6,578 nucleotides of DNA from Bacillota bacterium (GTDB lineage: Bacteria; Bacillota_I; Bacilli_A; RFN20; CAG-826): the NCBI GenBank assembly GCA_030831415.1, contig JAURLC010000039.1, positions 1 to 6,578 of the forward strand, written 5' to 3'. This document shows, piece by piece, positions 1 through 5,751 of the stretch. The translations under genes were made by a program, and so were the position numbers. Below the pieces are notes generated by a model. It made no database searches. It worked only from the letters and a program-made list of their open reading frames with translations, and was not told the origin of the DNA. Numbering within the stretch: position 1 is the stretch's first letter; the number at the start of each line of letters is the position of its first letter.

Positions 1-1
1 C

Positions 2-265
2 TCAGGCTATCCTCCTAATATTTATGATGCATTCCAATTAGCCATTATGAAAGTATTTCATATTCGCTCCTTTACGCTTGCACGTTGGATTTTAGAATTT
101 TCAGGGATTGGATTAGGTATCTTGTATGCACTACTAGAACCAGGTGAAGGATTGGGTACGGTCACATGGTTATCGATTGGACTTGCCGCTGTTTTTGGAA
201 CGATTATAAAACAATACATTAAAGTGTTTAAAAAAATGAAGATCATTAACCGGGAAGGCATATGA
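2..265 (+). CDS. YczE-like integral membrane protein, C-terminal part only (cut by left edge)
   Basis: The reading frame is open from the window edge to a TGA at 263-265, giving 87 visible residues. The methionine at 47 is internal and not a convincing start, because there is no Shine-Dalgarno sequence and the frame continues upstream. The fragment has a segment resembling the last cytoplasmic loop of YczE/YitT-type proteins (GYPPNIYDAFQLAIMK), then two hydrophobic helices. The second helix follows a Gly-rich turn (EPGEGLGTVTWLSIGLAA), which matches the GGxxGxGTxxxALxxGP pattern I know from the end of YczE proteins. It ends in a basic tail (KQYIKVFKKMK). Its stop overlaps the start of the next gene (ATGA), and that gene looks like the same family, so the two are probably translated together. 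The molecular function of this family is not established. The family call is from pattern memory on a fragment. Confidence 0.6.
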   Translation, partial: SGYPPNIYDAFQLAIMKVFHIRSFTLARWILEFSGIGLGILYALLEPGEGLGTVTWLSIGLAAVFGTIIKQYIKVFKKMKIINREGI

Positions 266-936
266 AAAAAATTAAAGCCAAAATCCCTCATATGATCATT
301 TATACCTTAGGCATGGTAATTGCTGCTTTAGGTATCTTTTTGATGAAAAATAGCGAACTTGGCTTAGGTCCATGGGGTGTTGCCGCTTTAGAACTACAAC
401 AATTATTAGAGCCTGTATTTGGGTTCTTTACGTTTGGAATGGCGTCTGCGATTCACACATATACGATGTTGTTTATTGTATTGCTTATTCAACGAAAATT
501 AAAAACGACGTTTGTTATTTTTTCGGTGTTCTTTTTAAATTTTTTAGTCGATGGATTTGATCTTGTTATCTTTTCTTCCTTTGATGTCACCTCCGTATGG
601 GAAGGCATCGCAGTCCACAGTTTAGGTTTTTTTGGTTATGTATTTGGGACCTCTTGGATCATTATTTCGGGTATCCCGGGCATGGTCTTAGAAGAATTCA
701 CCTTTGCCATGATGAAAGCCTTTAAAGGAAAATCGTATTCTAAATATCGTGTTTTTATTTCCTATATCGCGTATGTACTTGCGATTATTTACGGACTCAT
801 TTCGGGAACGAATGCGAGTAGCATTACGATTCTTTCCTTTTTCTTAGGGGTCGCCTTTGGTCCTGCGATTAGTCAAATGGTGAAGGCGTTACGAAGAAGC
901 AGTTGGCCAAAAAAACTCAAATTAGTCACCGTATAA
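262..936 (+). CDS. YczE/YitT-like integral membrane protein
   Basis: This 224-residue protein is almost entirely hydrophobic, with about five or six membrane helices at roughly residues 11-28, 55-76, 82-100, 114-137, 165-182 and 186-206. Near the N-terminus, residues 24-40 (GIFLMKNSELGLGPWGV) match the hallmark of YczE proteins, a small-residue helix followed by LGxxPWxV. The end (FFLGVAFGPAISQ, 193-205) matches the family's Gly-Pro C-terminal helix. The basic tail should lie in the cytoplasm. The length fits the family's usual 200-230 residues. The ATG overlaps the stop of the upstream paralogue, and GGGAAGG at 253-259 may serve as a ribosome binding site, though it lies close to the start. 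YczE in Bacillus has been linked genetically to lipopeptide production, but no transport substrate or reaction is known, so none is assigned. A strong terminator follows immediately. Confidence 0.7.
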   Translation: MKKIKAKIPHMIIYTLGMVIAALGIFLMKNSELGLGPWGVAALELQQLLEPVFGFFTFGMASAIHTYTMLFIVLLIQRKLKTTFVIFSVFFLNFLVDGFDLVIFSSFDVTSVWEGIAVHSLGFFGYVFGTSWIIISGIPGMVLEEFTFAMMKAFKGKSYSKYRVFISYIAYVLAIIYGLISGTNASSITILSFFLGVAFGPAISQMVKALRRSSWPKKLKLVTV

Positions 937-965
937 AAAACCCTCAGGATTACCTGAGGTTTTTT
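936..965. terminator. Bidirectional intrinsic terminator between convergent genes
   Basis: A perfect 7-bp GC-rich stem pairs CCTCAGG (942-948) with CCTGAGG (953-959) around the loop ATTA. It is flanked by an A run on the left (935-940) and a T run on the right (960-965), which can extend the stem past one C/T mismatch. Read on either strand, the hairpin is followed by a U tract. It therefore suits both the plus-strand membrane-protein gene ending at 936 and the minus-strand lipoprotein gene ending at 967. Confidence 0.9.
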
Positions 966-966
966 G

Positions 967-2994
967 TTAATCTTGATACACGAGTGTTTGGATAATGGCT
1001 GCTTCCGTTAAGGAATAACTCACGATTTGACGGTTCGATATCGTATGAATAACATCATTGATCATGACCCCGCGATCGATTTGGACATAATCGACTTCAC
1101 TTGTAGGATGTTCGATAACCGAAGGTTCAAGAATCGGTTCATCGCGTGAGAAATCAAATCGGAAGATCATATAAAGACTATGGTATTCGTAATAATATTC
1201 ATAGGTTTCATCACGTGGTTCATCACTGCCTTCATCGGGATCAGTTTGGGAGGATAAGACGGTTCGATATCCACCCGCCCATGCATTAACGGAGAAGGCA
1301 AAGACATTTTCTTCTTCGGAGACGAGGATAGCTTTGTGATTGTATAACGCTTCTGAATACGCCCACGACCACGTCATGTCCAAATTAGAAGGTAAGGATT
1401 GCGTTACAAAGGAAGAAATATTGATGGTTTGGATTTCTCGTGCATTTTCACCTACATCGTATGCAGTCATTTTCATCCCGTTCATCCAGCCCGTTTCTTC
1501 ATCGACGTTGTACCCGATGCCAATTAAATGGTCCTCACTCCAAGGATGTTGATACGTATCAAAACCAGGAAGAACAATTTCGGAACGGAACGTTGGATTT
1601 AACGGATCGGTTAAATCTATAATGTATAAAGGATCAATGCGTTCAAAGGTGACAATGTAGGCAACGGGTCCTTCAAAGCGAACCGAATAAATACGTTCTC
1701 CGGGTTTGCCTAATCCTTCTTCGATGACAGAGATAGTGGTAAAGGAACCCTCACCGTCATCTTGTAAAACATACAAGCGATTGGTAATCGTTCGATTATC
1801 ATTGGACCAAATCCAAACATCACTTCCGTTATACGTATACACTTCATTGGTTGTGGCAATACGGAAGTACCCATCGTATTCATCCAAGGCAAATTGATTA
1901 ATCGCTGTACCATATAAAGTCACAACCGCTTTAAATTCAATGGTCGCATCGAGCACGTTTAACGCATATTTGGAAAGCGTTGTGGTTTGATAACTTTGGT
2001 TATCATTCCAATGATAATTGGATTGGGCTAAATACAAGGAATCAAAATTAACGTAGACTTTTTTATAATCTGCAAGCGATCCTAAATACGCGGAAGCTTG
2101 GTAGTGAATAGAGGATGCATCGGAAAGGATAGGAATCGCTACCAGCGTCGTCATGCCATATACAAAACTATTCTCGAAATAAAACATATCCTCATAATCC
2201 AAGTGCACCTTATCCCCTTCATTTTCGATGAAGTACGGACGTAGTTCAACCTCAGTGTCTTGATAGTTATAGTAGAAGTAGTTGTGACCGACTAAAAATA
2301 AGGTTTCAGCGATAATGGTTCCTGTAGCGTCTCGTTGTGGAACAATACGATGATCCATAAACGCAGCGTCGGTACGAAGGGCATAATCGATTTGATACGT
2401 TCCACGGTTAATGAAGACTACCGATCCAGTAGGTTGCCAAAAGGGGAAATAATCACAAAACACTTCGTTTCCCGCTTCATCGACATCGATACAACCTGCA
2501 AATGCTGTTAAATCATAACGATATCCGATAACGATAAGGTAATCTTCGGTTAAATACATGGTATCCGTGTAAATACGATCGTTTTCAGTTTCCAAAGAAA
2601 TGGTGGTAACTTCAACGAGGACATCTTGAGAACTTACTCCAAAAACACGGACTGTAGATTGCCAGGGTGAGGCATAGTAAATAAAGTTGCCATCGGTTTT
2701 CACAATGTCCCCTTCTTGAATACCTTCTACTTGGACATTGGTATCCACGAATCGATTGGATTCTGATCCTGCATCGGTGGAGCCATCTTCAGCAACCCCT
2801 GGGGTTGCAATATCAGTAAATTGATTACTTTGCCGATTCATACCTTCATCTAAGAGCGTGTTTAAATCCTCACGTGACTGGATGGAGCGAATAGACGTGG
2901 GTACGATATTATTTTGACTAGCACTAGGAATCCCACAACTCGCTAACATCATTAAACTTACCAGTGAGGCTTTCATCAAATTCATTTTTTTCAT
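967..2994 (-). CDS. Secreted lipoprotein with beta-propeller domain (Beta_propel family)
   Basis: This 675-residue protein starts with a lipoprotein signal peptide: basic MKKMNLMK, a hydrophobic core, then the lipobox LASC with lipidation expected at Cys20. It should be anchored on the outer face of the membrane. Residues about 21-80 form a polar, low-complexity linker. Residues 84-101 (TNVQVEGIQEGDIVKTDG) match the hallmark opening of the beta-propeller family that I know as COG4880/PF09826, usually TNVQVEGVDEADIVKTDG. A second family block lies at about 440-500, with RFEGPVAYIVTFERIDPLY, IDLTDPLNP, then PGFDTYQHPWSEDHLIGIG. An acidic, Tyr-rich segment sits near 590-610. The length is normal for the family. 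The start is supported by GGTGAAAGGA ten bases upstream of the ATG. The gene lies alone on the minus strand. Family members are extracellular with unknown biochemical roles; adhesion or binding is only a guess. Confidence 0.88.
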   Translation of the reverse strand: MKKMNLMKASLVSLMMLASCGIPSASQNNIVPTSIRSIQSREDLNTLLDEGMNRQSNQFTDIATPGVAEDGSTDAGSESNRFVDTNVQVEGIQEGDIVKTDGNFIYYASPWQSTVRVFGVSSQDVLVEVTTISLETENDRIYTDTMYLTEDYLIVIGYRYDLTAFAGCIDVDEAGNEVFCDYFPFWQPTGSVVFINRGTYQIDYALRTDAAFMDHRIVPQRDATGTIIAETLFLVGHNYFYYNYQDTEVELRPYFIENEGDKVHLDYEDMFYFENSFVYGMTTLVAIPILSDASSIHYQASAYLGSLADYKKVYVNFDSLYLAQSNYHWNDNQSYQTTTLSKYALNVLDATIEFKAVVTLYGTAINQFALDEYDGYFRIATTNEVYTYNGSDVWIWSNDNRTITNRLYVLQDDGEGSFTTISVIEEGLGKPGERIYSVRFEGPVAYIVTFERIDPLYIIDLTDPLNPTFRSEIVLPGFDTYQHPWSEDHLIGIGYNVDEETGWMNGMKMTAYDVGENAREIQTINISSFVTQSLPSNLDMTWSWAYSEALYNHKAILVSEEENVFAFSVNAWAGGYRTVLSSQTDPDEGSDEPRDETYEYYYEYHSLYMIFRFDFSRDEPILEPSVIEHPTSEVDYVQIDRGVMINDVIHTISNRQIVSYSLTEAAIIQTLVYQD

Positions 2995-3004
2995 TAGGGT
3001 CGTA

Positions 3005-3014
3005 TCCTTTCACC
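3005..3014 (-). promoter_or_regulatory. Ribosome binding site of the beta-propeller lipoprotein gene
   Basis: On the minus strand this reads GGTGAAAGGA, a good Shine-Dalgarno sequence lying ten bases before the ATG at 2994. It favours that ATG over the internal methionine codon nine bases further in. Confidence 0.7.
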
Positions 3015-3028
3015 TATAAAGACAGAGA

Positions 3029-3050
3029 AGAGTGGCATTTTTTTCACTCT
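3029..3050. repeat. Short inverted repeat in the divergent intergenic region
   Basis: AGAGTG (3029-3034) and CACTCT (3045-3050) are perfect inverted repeats separated by ten bases that include a T run. The right arm overlaps the proposed -10 element of the lipoprotein promoter. It could be an operator or a weak hairpin at the start of the lipoprotein mRNA, or chance; the arms are only six bases long. Confidence 0.3.
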
Positions 3051-3076
3051 ATAATTCAACGCCTAATTATTGTAAA
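3048..3076 (-). promoter_or_regulatory. Probable sigma-A-type promoter for the lipoprotein gene
   Basis: On the minus strand, TTTACA (3071-3076; five of six matches to the -35 consensus) is followed by exactly 17 bases and then TATAGA (3048-3053; four of six matches to the -10 consensus). Transcription would start near 3041, giving a leader of about 47 bases that contains the ribosome binding site. The spacing is ideal, but promoter calls in AT-rich DNA often arise by chance. Confidence 0.5.
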
Positions 3077-3084
3077 ATATTTAT

Positions 3085-3300
3085 ATGGCAGTCGCAAACG
3101 TCAAAGTTGCTCGTTTATGTGCCTTCTGCAAATATTGGTATGATCCTACCAATCAGCACATTAAACCACGTTCTCCAGCAGGAGATTTTTGGGAATATGA
3201 CCCAAAAGCAAAAGCCTTATGCCAACGTTGGTCGTTGCCTAAACACGGGAACGCAAGTTGCCCACATTTCGAAGCCAAAATCTTTGTCCCCAAAAAGTAA
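3085..3300 (+). CDS. Small four-cysteine protein, putative zinc-binding, function unknown
   Basis: This 71-residue, basic, soluble protein has four cysteines at 12, 15, 46 and 59, spaced C-x2-C-x30-C-x12-C. His54 and His61 lie near the last cysteine. The knuckle LCAFCKYWYDPTN and the later WEYDPKAKALC and ASCPHFEAK segments are rich in aromatic and charged residues, as in conserved small zinc-ribbon-like proteins. I have an impression of similar unnamed proteins in low-GC Gram-positives but cannot name a family. There is no signal peptide or membrane helix. The cysteine pattern argues that this frame is coding rather than the overlapping 3032-3310 frame. No Shine-Dalgarno sequence precedes the ATG. 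TAAAAT at 3073-3078 lies where a -10 element would give a near-leaderless mRNA. The kinase gene follows 36 bases downstream with no terminator between. A role in metal binding is inferred only. Confidence 0.7.
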   Translation: MAVANVKVARLCAFCKYWYDPTNQHIKPRSPAGDFWEYDPKAKALCQRWSLPKHGNASCPHFEAKIFVPKK

Positions 3301-3318
3301 TGTTCACTAAGAAATGTT

Positions 3319-3324
3319 AAAGGA
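3319..3324 (+). promoter_or_regulatory. Ribosome binding site of the PfkB-family kinase gene
   Basis: AAAGGA lies 12 bases before the ATG at 3337, slightly far but within range. It supports this start, as does the standard N-terminus of the encoded protein (MIYTITLNPSVDY). Confidence 0.6.
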
Positions 3325-3336
3325 AAAAACGAATAC

Positions 3337-4251
3337 ATGATATATACGATTACTCTTAATCCCAGCGTCGACTACTACATGCAAAATTCTAAAGTGAAGC
3401 TCGGTCAACTCAATCGAACGAGTGGATGTTATATTGCACCAGCAGGAAAAGGTATCAATGTATCCGTGATGCTCAATATTTTGGGCGTAAAATCGACTAT
3501 TTTAGGTTTTTTTGGTGGATTTACAGGTGATTATTTACTTGATCAATTACGACGTTATTTACACATTCATTTAAAACCAACCAAAATTCAAGGGCAATCT
3601 CGCATTAACGTCAAACTTATTCACGACCAAGAAACAGAAATTAACGCCTCCGGTCCAGAAGTGAGTGGAAGCGAATTGAATAATTTACTCAATCAACTCA
3701 ATTCCTTAACACCAAAAGACCTCGTTGTGATTTCGGGTTCAACGACTGCGAATGATAAAACAGGACTTATTGAACAAATTGTGAAGTATTTAATTCAACG
3801 TAAGATTGATTTTGTCTTGGATGTTTCCGGACCGGAACTGAAAAAGTTAATTAAATACGAACCCAAAATTATTAAACCTAATTTACCTGAATTTCAATAT
3901 TTGGCAGACACCGATGTCGATGATCCTAAGAAATTAGCGGCGCTTGCTAAAAAAGTCGCAGAAATTACAAATCATACTGTTTTATTATCATTAGGAGAAA
4001 AAGGTGCGATTCTTATTCATGATGGGAAATCCTATTTTGTAGAAGCGCCTGAAGTGGTCGTCAAACACACCATTGGTGCGGGGGACGCTTTGTTAGCGGG
4101 CTTTATGTATAAATTCGATAAGACATCCGATCCCAAAGTTGCCCTAGCATTTGCTACCGCTCTTGCGGTTAAAAAAGTTGAAGGCAATGAGATTAGTCAA
4201 CTCCAAGATGTTGAAGCATTAGCCGCAACCATCAAAGTCAAAGCCATTTAG
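3337..4251 (+). CDS. PfkB-family sugar-phosphate kinase, probably 1-phosphofructokinase
   Basis: This 304-residue cytoplasmic ribokinase-fold enzyme would transfer phosphate from ATP to a phosphorylated sugar, most likely fructose 1-phosphate to fructose 1,6-bisphosphate. The start MIYTITLNPSVDYYM is typical of the FruK/LacC branch. The first PfkB signature is at about residues 30-66 (APAGKGINVSVMLNILG, then GFFGGFTGD), with Ala where most relatives have a second Gly before GKG. VVISGS near 130, KPNLPEFQYLA near 180 and LSLGEKGA near 220 are further family blocks. The C-terminal signature HTIGAGDALLAGF places the catalytic base at Asp250 in the GAGD anion hole. The length is normal. Tagatose-6-phosphate kinase or 6-phosphofructokinase activity is possible, because these subfamilies are hard to separate by eye. 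A transporter gene follows after three bases. No fructose PTS gene or DeoR-type regulator lies within the window. Confidence 0.85.
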   Translation: MIYTITLNPSVDYYMQNSKVKLGQLNRTSGCYIAPAGKGINVSVMLNILGVKSTILGFFGGFTGDYLLDQLRRYLHIHLKPTKIQGQSRINVKLIHDQETEINASGPEVSGSELNNLLNQLNSLTPKDLVVISGSTTANDKTGLIEQIVKYLIQRKIDFVLDVSGPELKKLIKYEPKIIKPNLPEFQYLADTDVDDPKKLAALAKKVAEITNHTVLLSLGEKGAILIHDGKSYFVEAPEVVVKHTIGAGDALLAGFMYKFDKTSDPKVALAFATALAVKKVEGNEISQLQDVEALAATIKVKAI

Positions 4252-4254
4252 AGC

Positions 4255-5730
4255 ATGAAACTAAACTACCAACGAACAATCCTAATCGGATTAGCGTTTC
4301 TCTCCATCCAGTTGTTTTGGGGTTTTTATGAAGCCGTCATTTCGAAAATGTTAGTGGATTCCTTTGGACTCAATCCCTTTTGGTCCAACTTTGTCATGAC
4401 ATTTGATAATTTAATCGGTCTCATTTTACTTCCTCTGTTTGGTGCACTTTCCGATCGAACCAAAAGTAAATATGGAAAAAGGACACCCTTTATTACGATT
4501 GGATTATCGATTGCCGCATTTTTTGTCGTTGGCGTCGCATTAGTCGATTTTTATCAACAAAGTGCGGTCGTAGATGCCGGCATTCTTGGCATTATTCAAG
4601 ATGGATCGTTTTATTATTTTCAAACCGATTCCAGTTTAATTGAATCGATTGAATCGATTGCGAATGCGAATAATCGCCTGTTTACAATCGTTGGAGATTC
4701 GGTGATGTTTACCTCTAAACTCGATGCAAGTTTTGTTCGTTACAATTTAATTTTTCAATCGATTACTTCCATAGATCCTTTGTTTTTAATTTTATACATT
4801 GGGATTTTGTTTATTACCCTTATCTCGATGGCGTTTTATCGTACTCCTGCTGTTAGTTTAATGCCTGATGTGACTCCCAAACCATTCCGAAGCTTGGCAA
4901 ATGCCATTGTCAATTTAATGGGTGTGTTAGGGTATATCGTCGCTACCTTAATTATTTCGACCCTTACACAAGAATTTACGTCTTATATCCCATCTTTTGT
5001 AACCTTAGCGCTCGTCATGGGAGGCATTCTCTTATTGTTCCGCTTTATTGTCAAAGAAGTGGCATGGGTTAAAGAGATGCACGCTTACTCCCTTGAACAT
5101 GGCTTAGAAACGGCTGAAGAAATTGAAAATATCAGGGATTCAAAATCCGAACCGATGCCAAAACCATACCGCCTGAGTTTTTTTCTCATTATGGCAAGCG
5201 TGTTTTTATGGTTTTTTAGCTTTAACGCAGTGACAACCAAATTCACCGATTATGCGAGTAATGTTTTAGAGTTATCCAATTATGTCCTTCCCGTTACGGT
5301 GGCCAATGTTGCTGCCCTCATCGGTTTTTTACCCTTAGCAAAACTTGCAGACGCGATTGGACGACGTAAAACGGTCCTTCTGGGTATTCTTATGTTATCA
5401 AGCGGTACACTCGTAGGATCATTTTTAACGGTCTCCTCAGCGTGGGTGATTTATCTTATTATGCCAATAGCAGGGTTAGGATTTGCTGCTATTAATGTGA
5501 ATTCTTATCCGATGATTGTGGAAATGTCTTCAGGAAGTAATATTGGGAAATACACAGGGTACTATTACACAGCTTCAATGGCTGCGCAAATCTTCACCCC
5601 ACTTGCCTCCGGTGCGCTCATGACATGGTTAGGATTAAGGGTATTATTCCCTTATGCAACAGTATTTGCCTTGTTATCGTTTGTCACGATGTTTTTTGTC
5701 AAACATGGTGACGCCCCTAAACAAGCCTAA
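4255..5730 (+). CDS. Major facilitator superfamily transporter, SLC45/GPH sugar-type
   Basis: This 491-residue membrane protein has a typical MFS layout of two six-helix halves. TM1-3 fall near residues 9-28, 44-63 and 77-97. Motif A is seen between TM2 and TM3 (GALSDRTKSKYGKRTPF, 63-79) and again in the second half (LADAIGRRK, 364-372). NVNSYPMIVEMS (414-425) and GKYTGYYYTASMAAQ (431-445) resemble the loop and helix of bacterial SLC45-like sugar/cation symporters. A charged central loop covers about 270-305. Between TM3 and TM4, residues about 99-173 form a long segment expected outside the cell, which most MFS proteins lack. The ATG follows the kinase stop by three bases with no clear Shine-Dalgarno sequence, so translation is probably coupled to the kinase. 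A sugar substrate is inferred from family resemblance and from the kinase neighbour; the actual substrate is unknown. Confidence 0.8.
   Translation: MKLNYQRTILIGLAFLSIQLFWGFYEAVISKMLVDSFGLNPFWSNFVMTFDNLIGLILLPLFGALSDRTKSKYGKRTPFITIGLSIAAFFVVGVALVDFYQQSAVVDAGILGIIQDGSFYYFQTDSSLIESIESIANANNRLFTIVGDSVMFTSKLDASFVRYNLIFQSITSIDPLFLILYIGILFITLISMAFYRTPAVSLMPDVTPKPFRSLANAIVNLMGVLGYIVATLIISTLTQEFTSYIPSFVTLALVMGGILLLFRFIVKEVAWVKEMHAYSLEHGLETAEEIENIRDSKSEPMPKPYRLSFFLIMASVFLWFFSFNAVTTKFTDYASNVLELSNYVLPVTVANVAALIGFLPLAKLADAIGRRKTVLLGILMLSSGTLVGSFLTVSSAWVIYLIMPIAGLGFAAINVNSYPMIVEMSSGSNIGKYTGYYYTASMAAQIFTPLASGALMTWLGLRVLFPYATVFALLSFVTMFFVKHGDAPKQA
4639..4656 (+). repeat. Two-copy tandem repeat inside the transporter gene
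   Basis: ATTGAATCG occurs twice in a row (4639-4647 and 4648-4656) and is followed by a partial third copy, ATTGCGAAT. It encodes IES-IES within the extra extracellular loop. The repeat unit is a multiple of three, so copy-number change would keep the frame. Confidence 0.6.
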
Positions 5731-5738
5731 GGAAAGTT

Positions 5739-5743
5739 GAGGA
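5739..5743 (+). promoter_or_regulatory. Ribosome binding site of the alanine dehydrogenase gene
   Basis: GAGGA lies eight bases before the ATG at 5752, an ideal position. It confirms the start together with the family-typical N-terminus MRIGVPKEIK. Confidence 0.75.
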
Positions 5744-5751
5744 CCACCAAT

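Noticed and set aside
58..291. A 77-codon minus-strand open frame at the left edge
   Set aside because: It is antisense to the YczE-like fragment, whose frame runs on through the window edge and fits the family pattern.
372..560. A 62-codon plus-strand open frame inside the second YczE-like gene
   Set aside because: It is out of frame with a well-supported membrane-protein gene and has no independent evidence.
1340..1913. Several 60-70 codon open frames on both strands inside the lipoprotein gene
   Set aside because: All lie within the clearly coding beta-propeller gene and lack motifs or ribosome binding sites of their own.
2995..3084. Riboswitch or small RNA in the divergent region
   Set aside because: At 90 bases with only a 6-bp inverted repeat and no conserved riboswitch core recognised, there is too little to support one.
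3032..3310. A 92-codon plus-strand open frame overlapping the cysteine protein in another frame
   Set aside because: Its product has no recognisable composition or motif, it has no Shine-Dalgarno sequence, and the overlapping 3085-3300 frame has a coherent four-cysteine pattern.
3301..3336. Separate promoter or terminator between the cysteine protein and the kinase
   Set aside because: The 36 bases contain the kinase ribosome binding site but no GC-rich hairpin with a T run and no paired -35/-10 elements.
3153..3338. A 61-codon minus-strand open frame opposite the cysteine protein
   Set aside because: It is an antisense shadow of the 3085-3300 gene. Its product shows no convincing features and no supported start.
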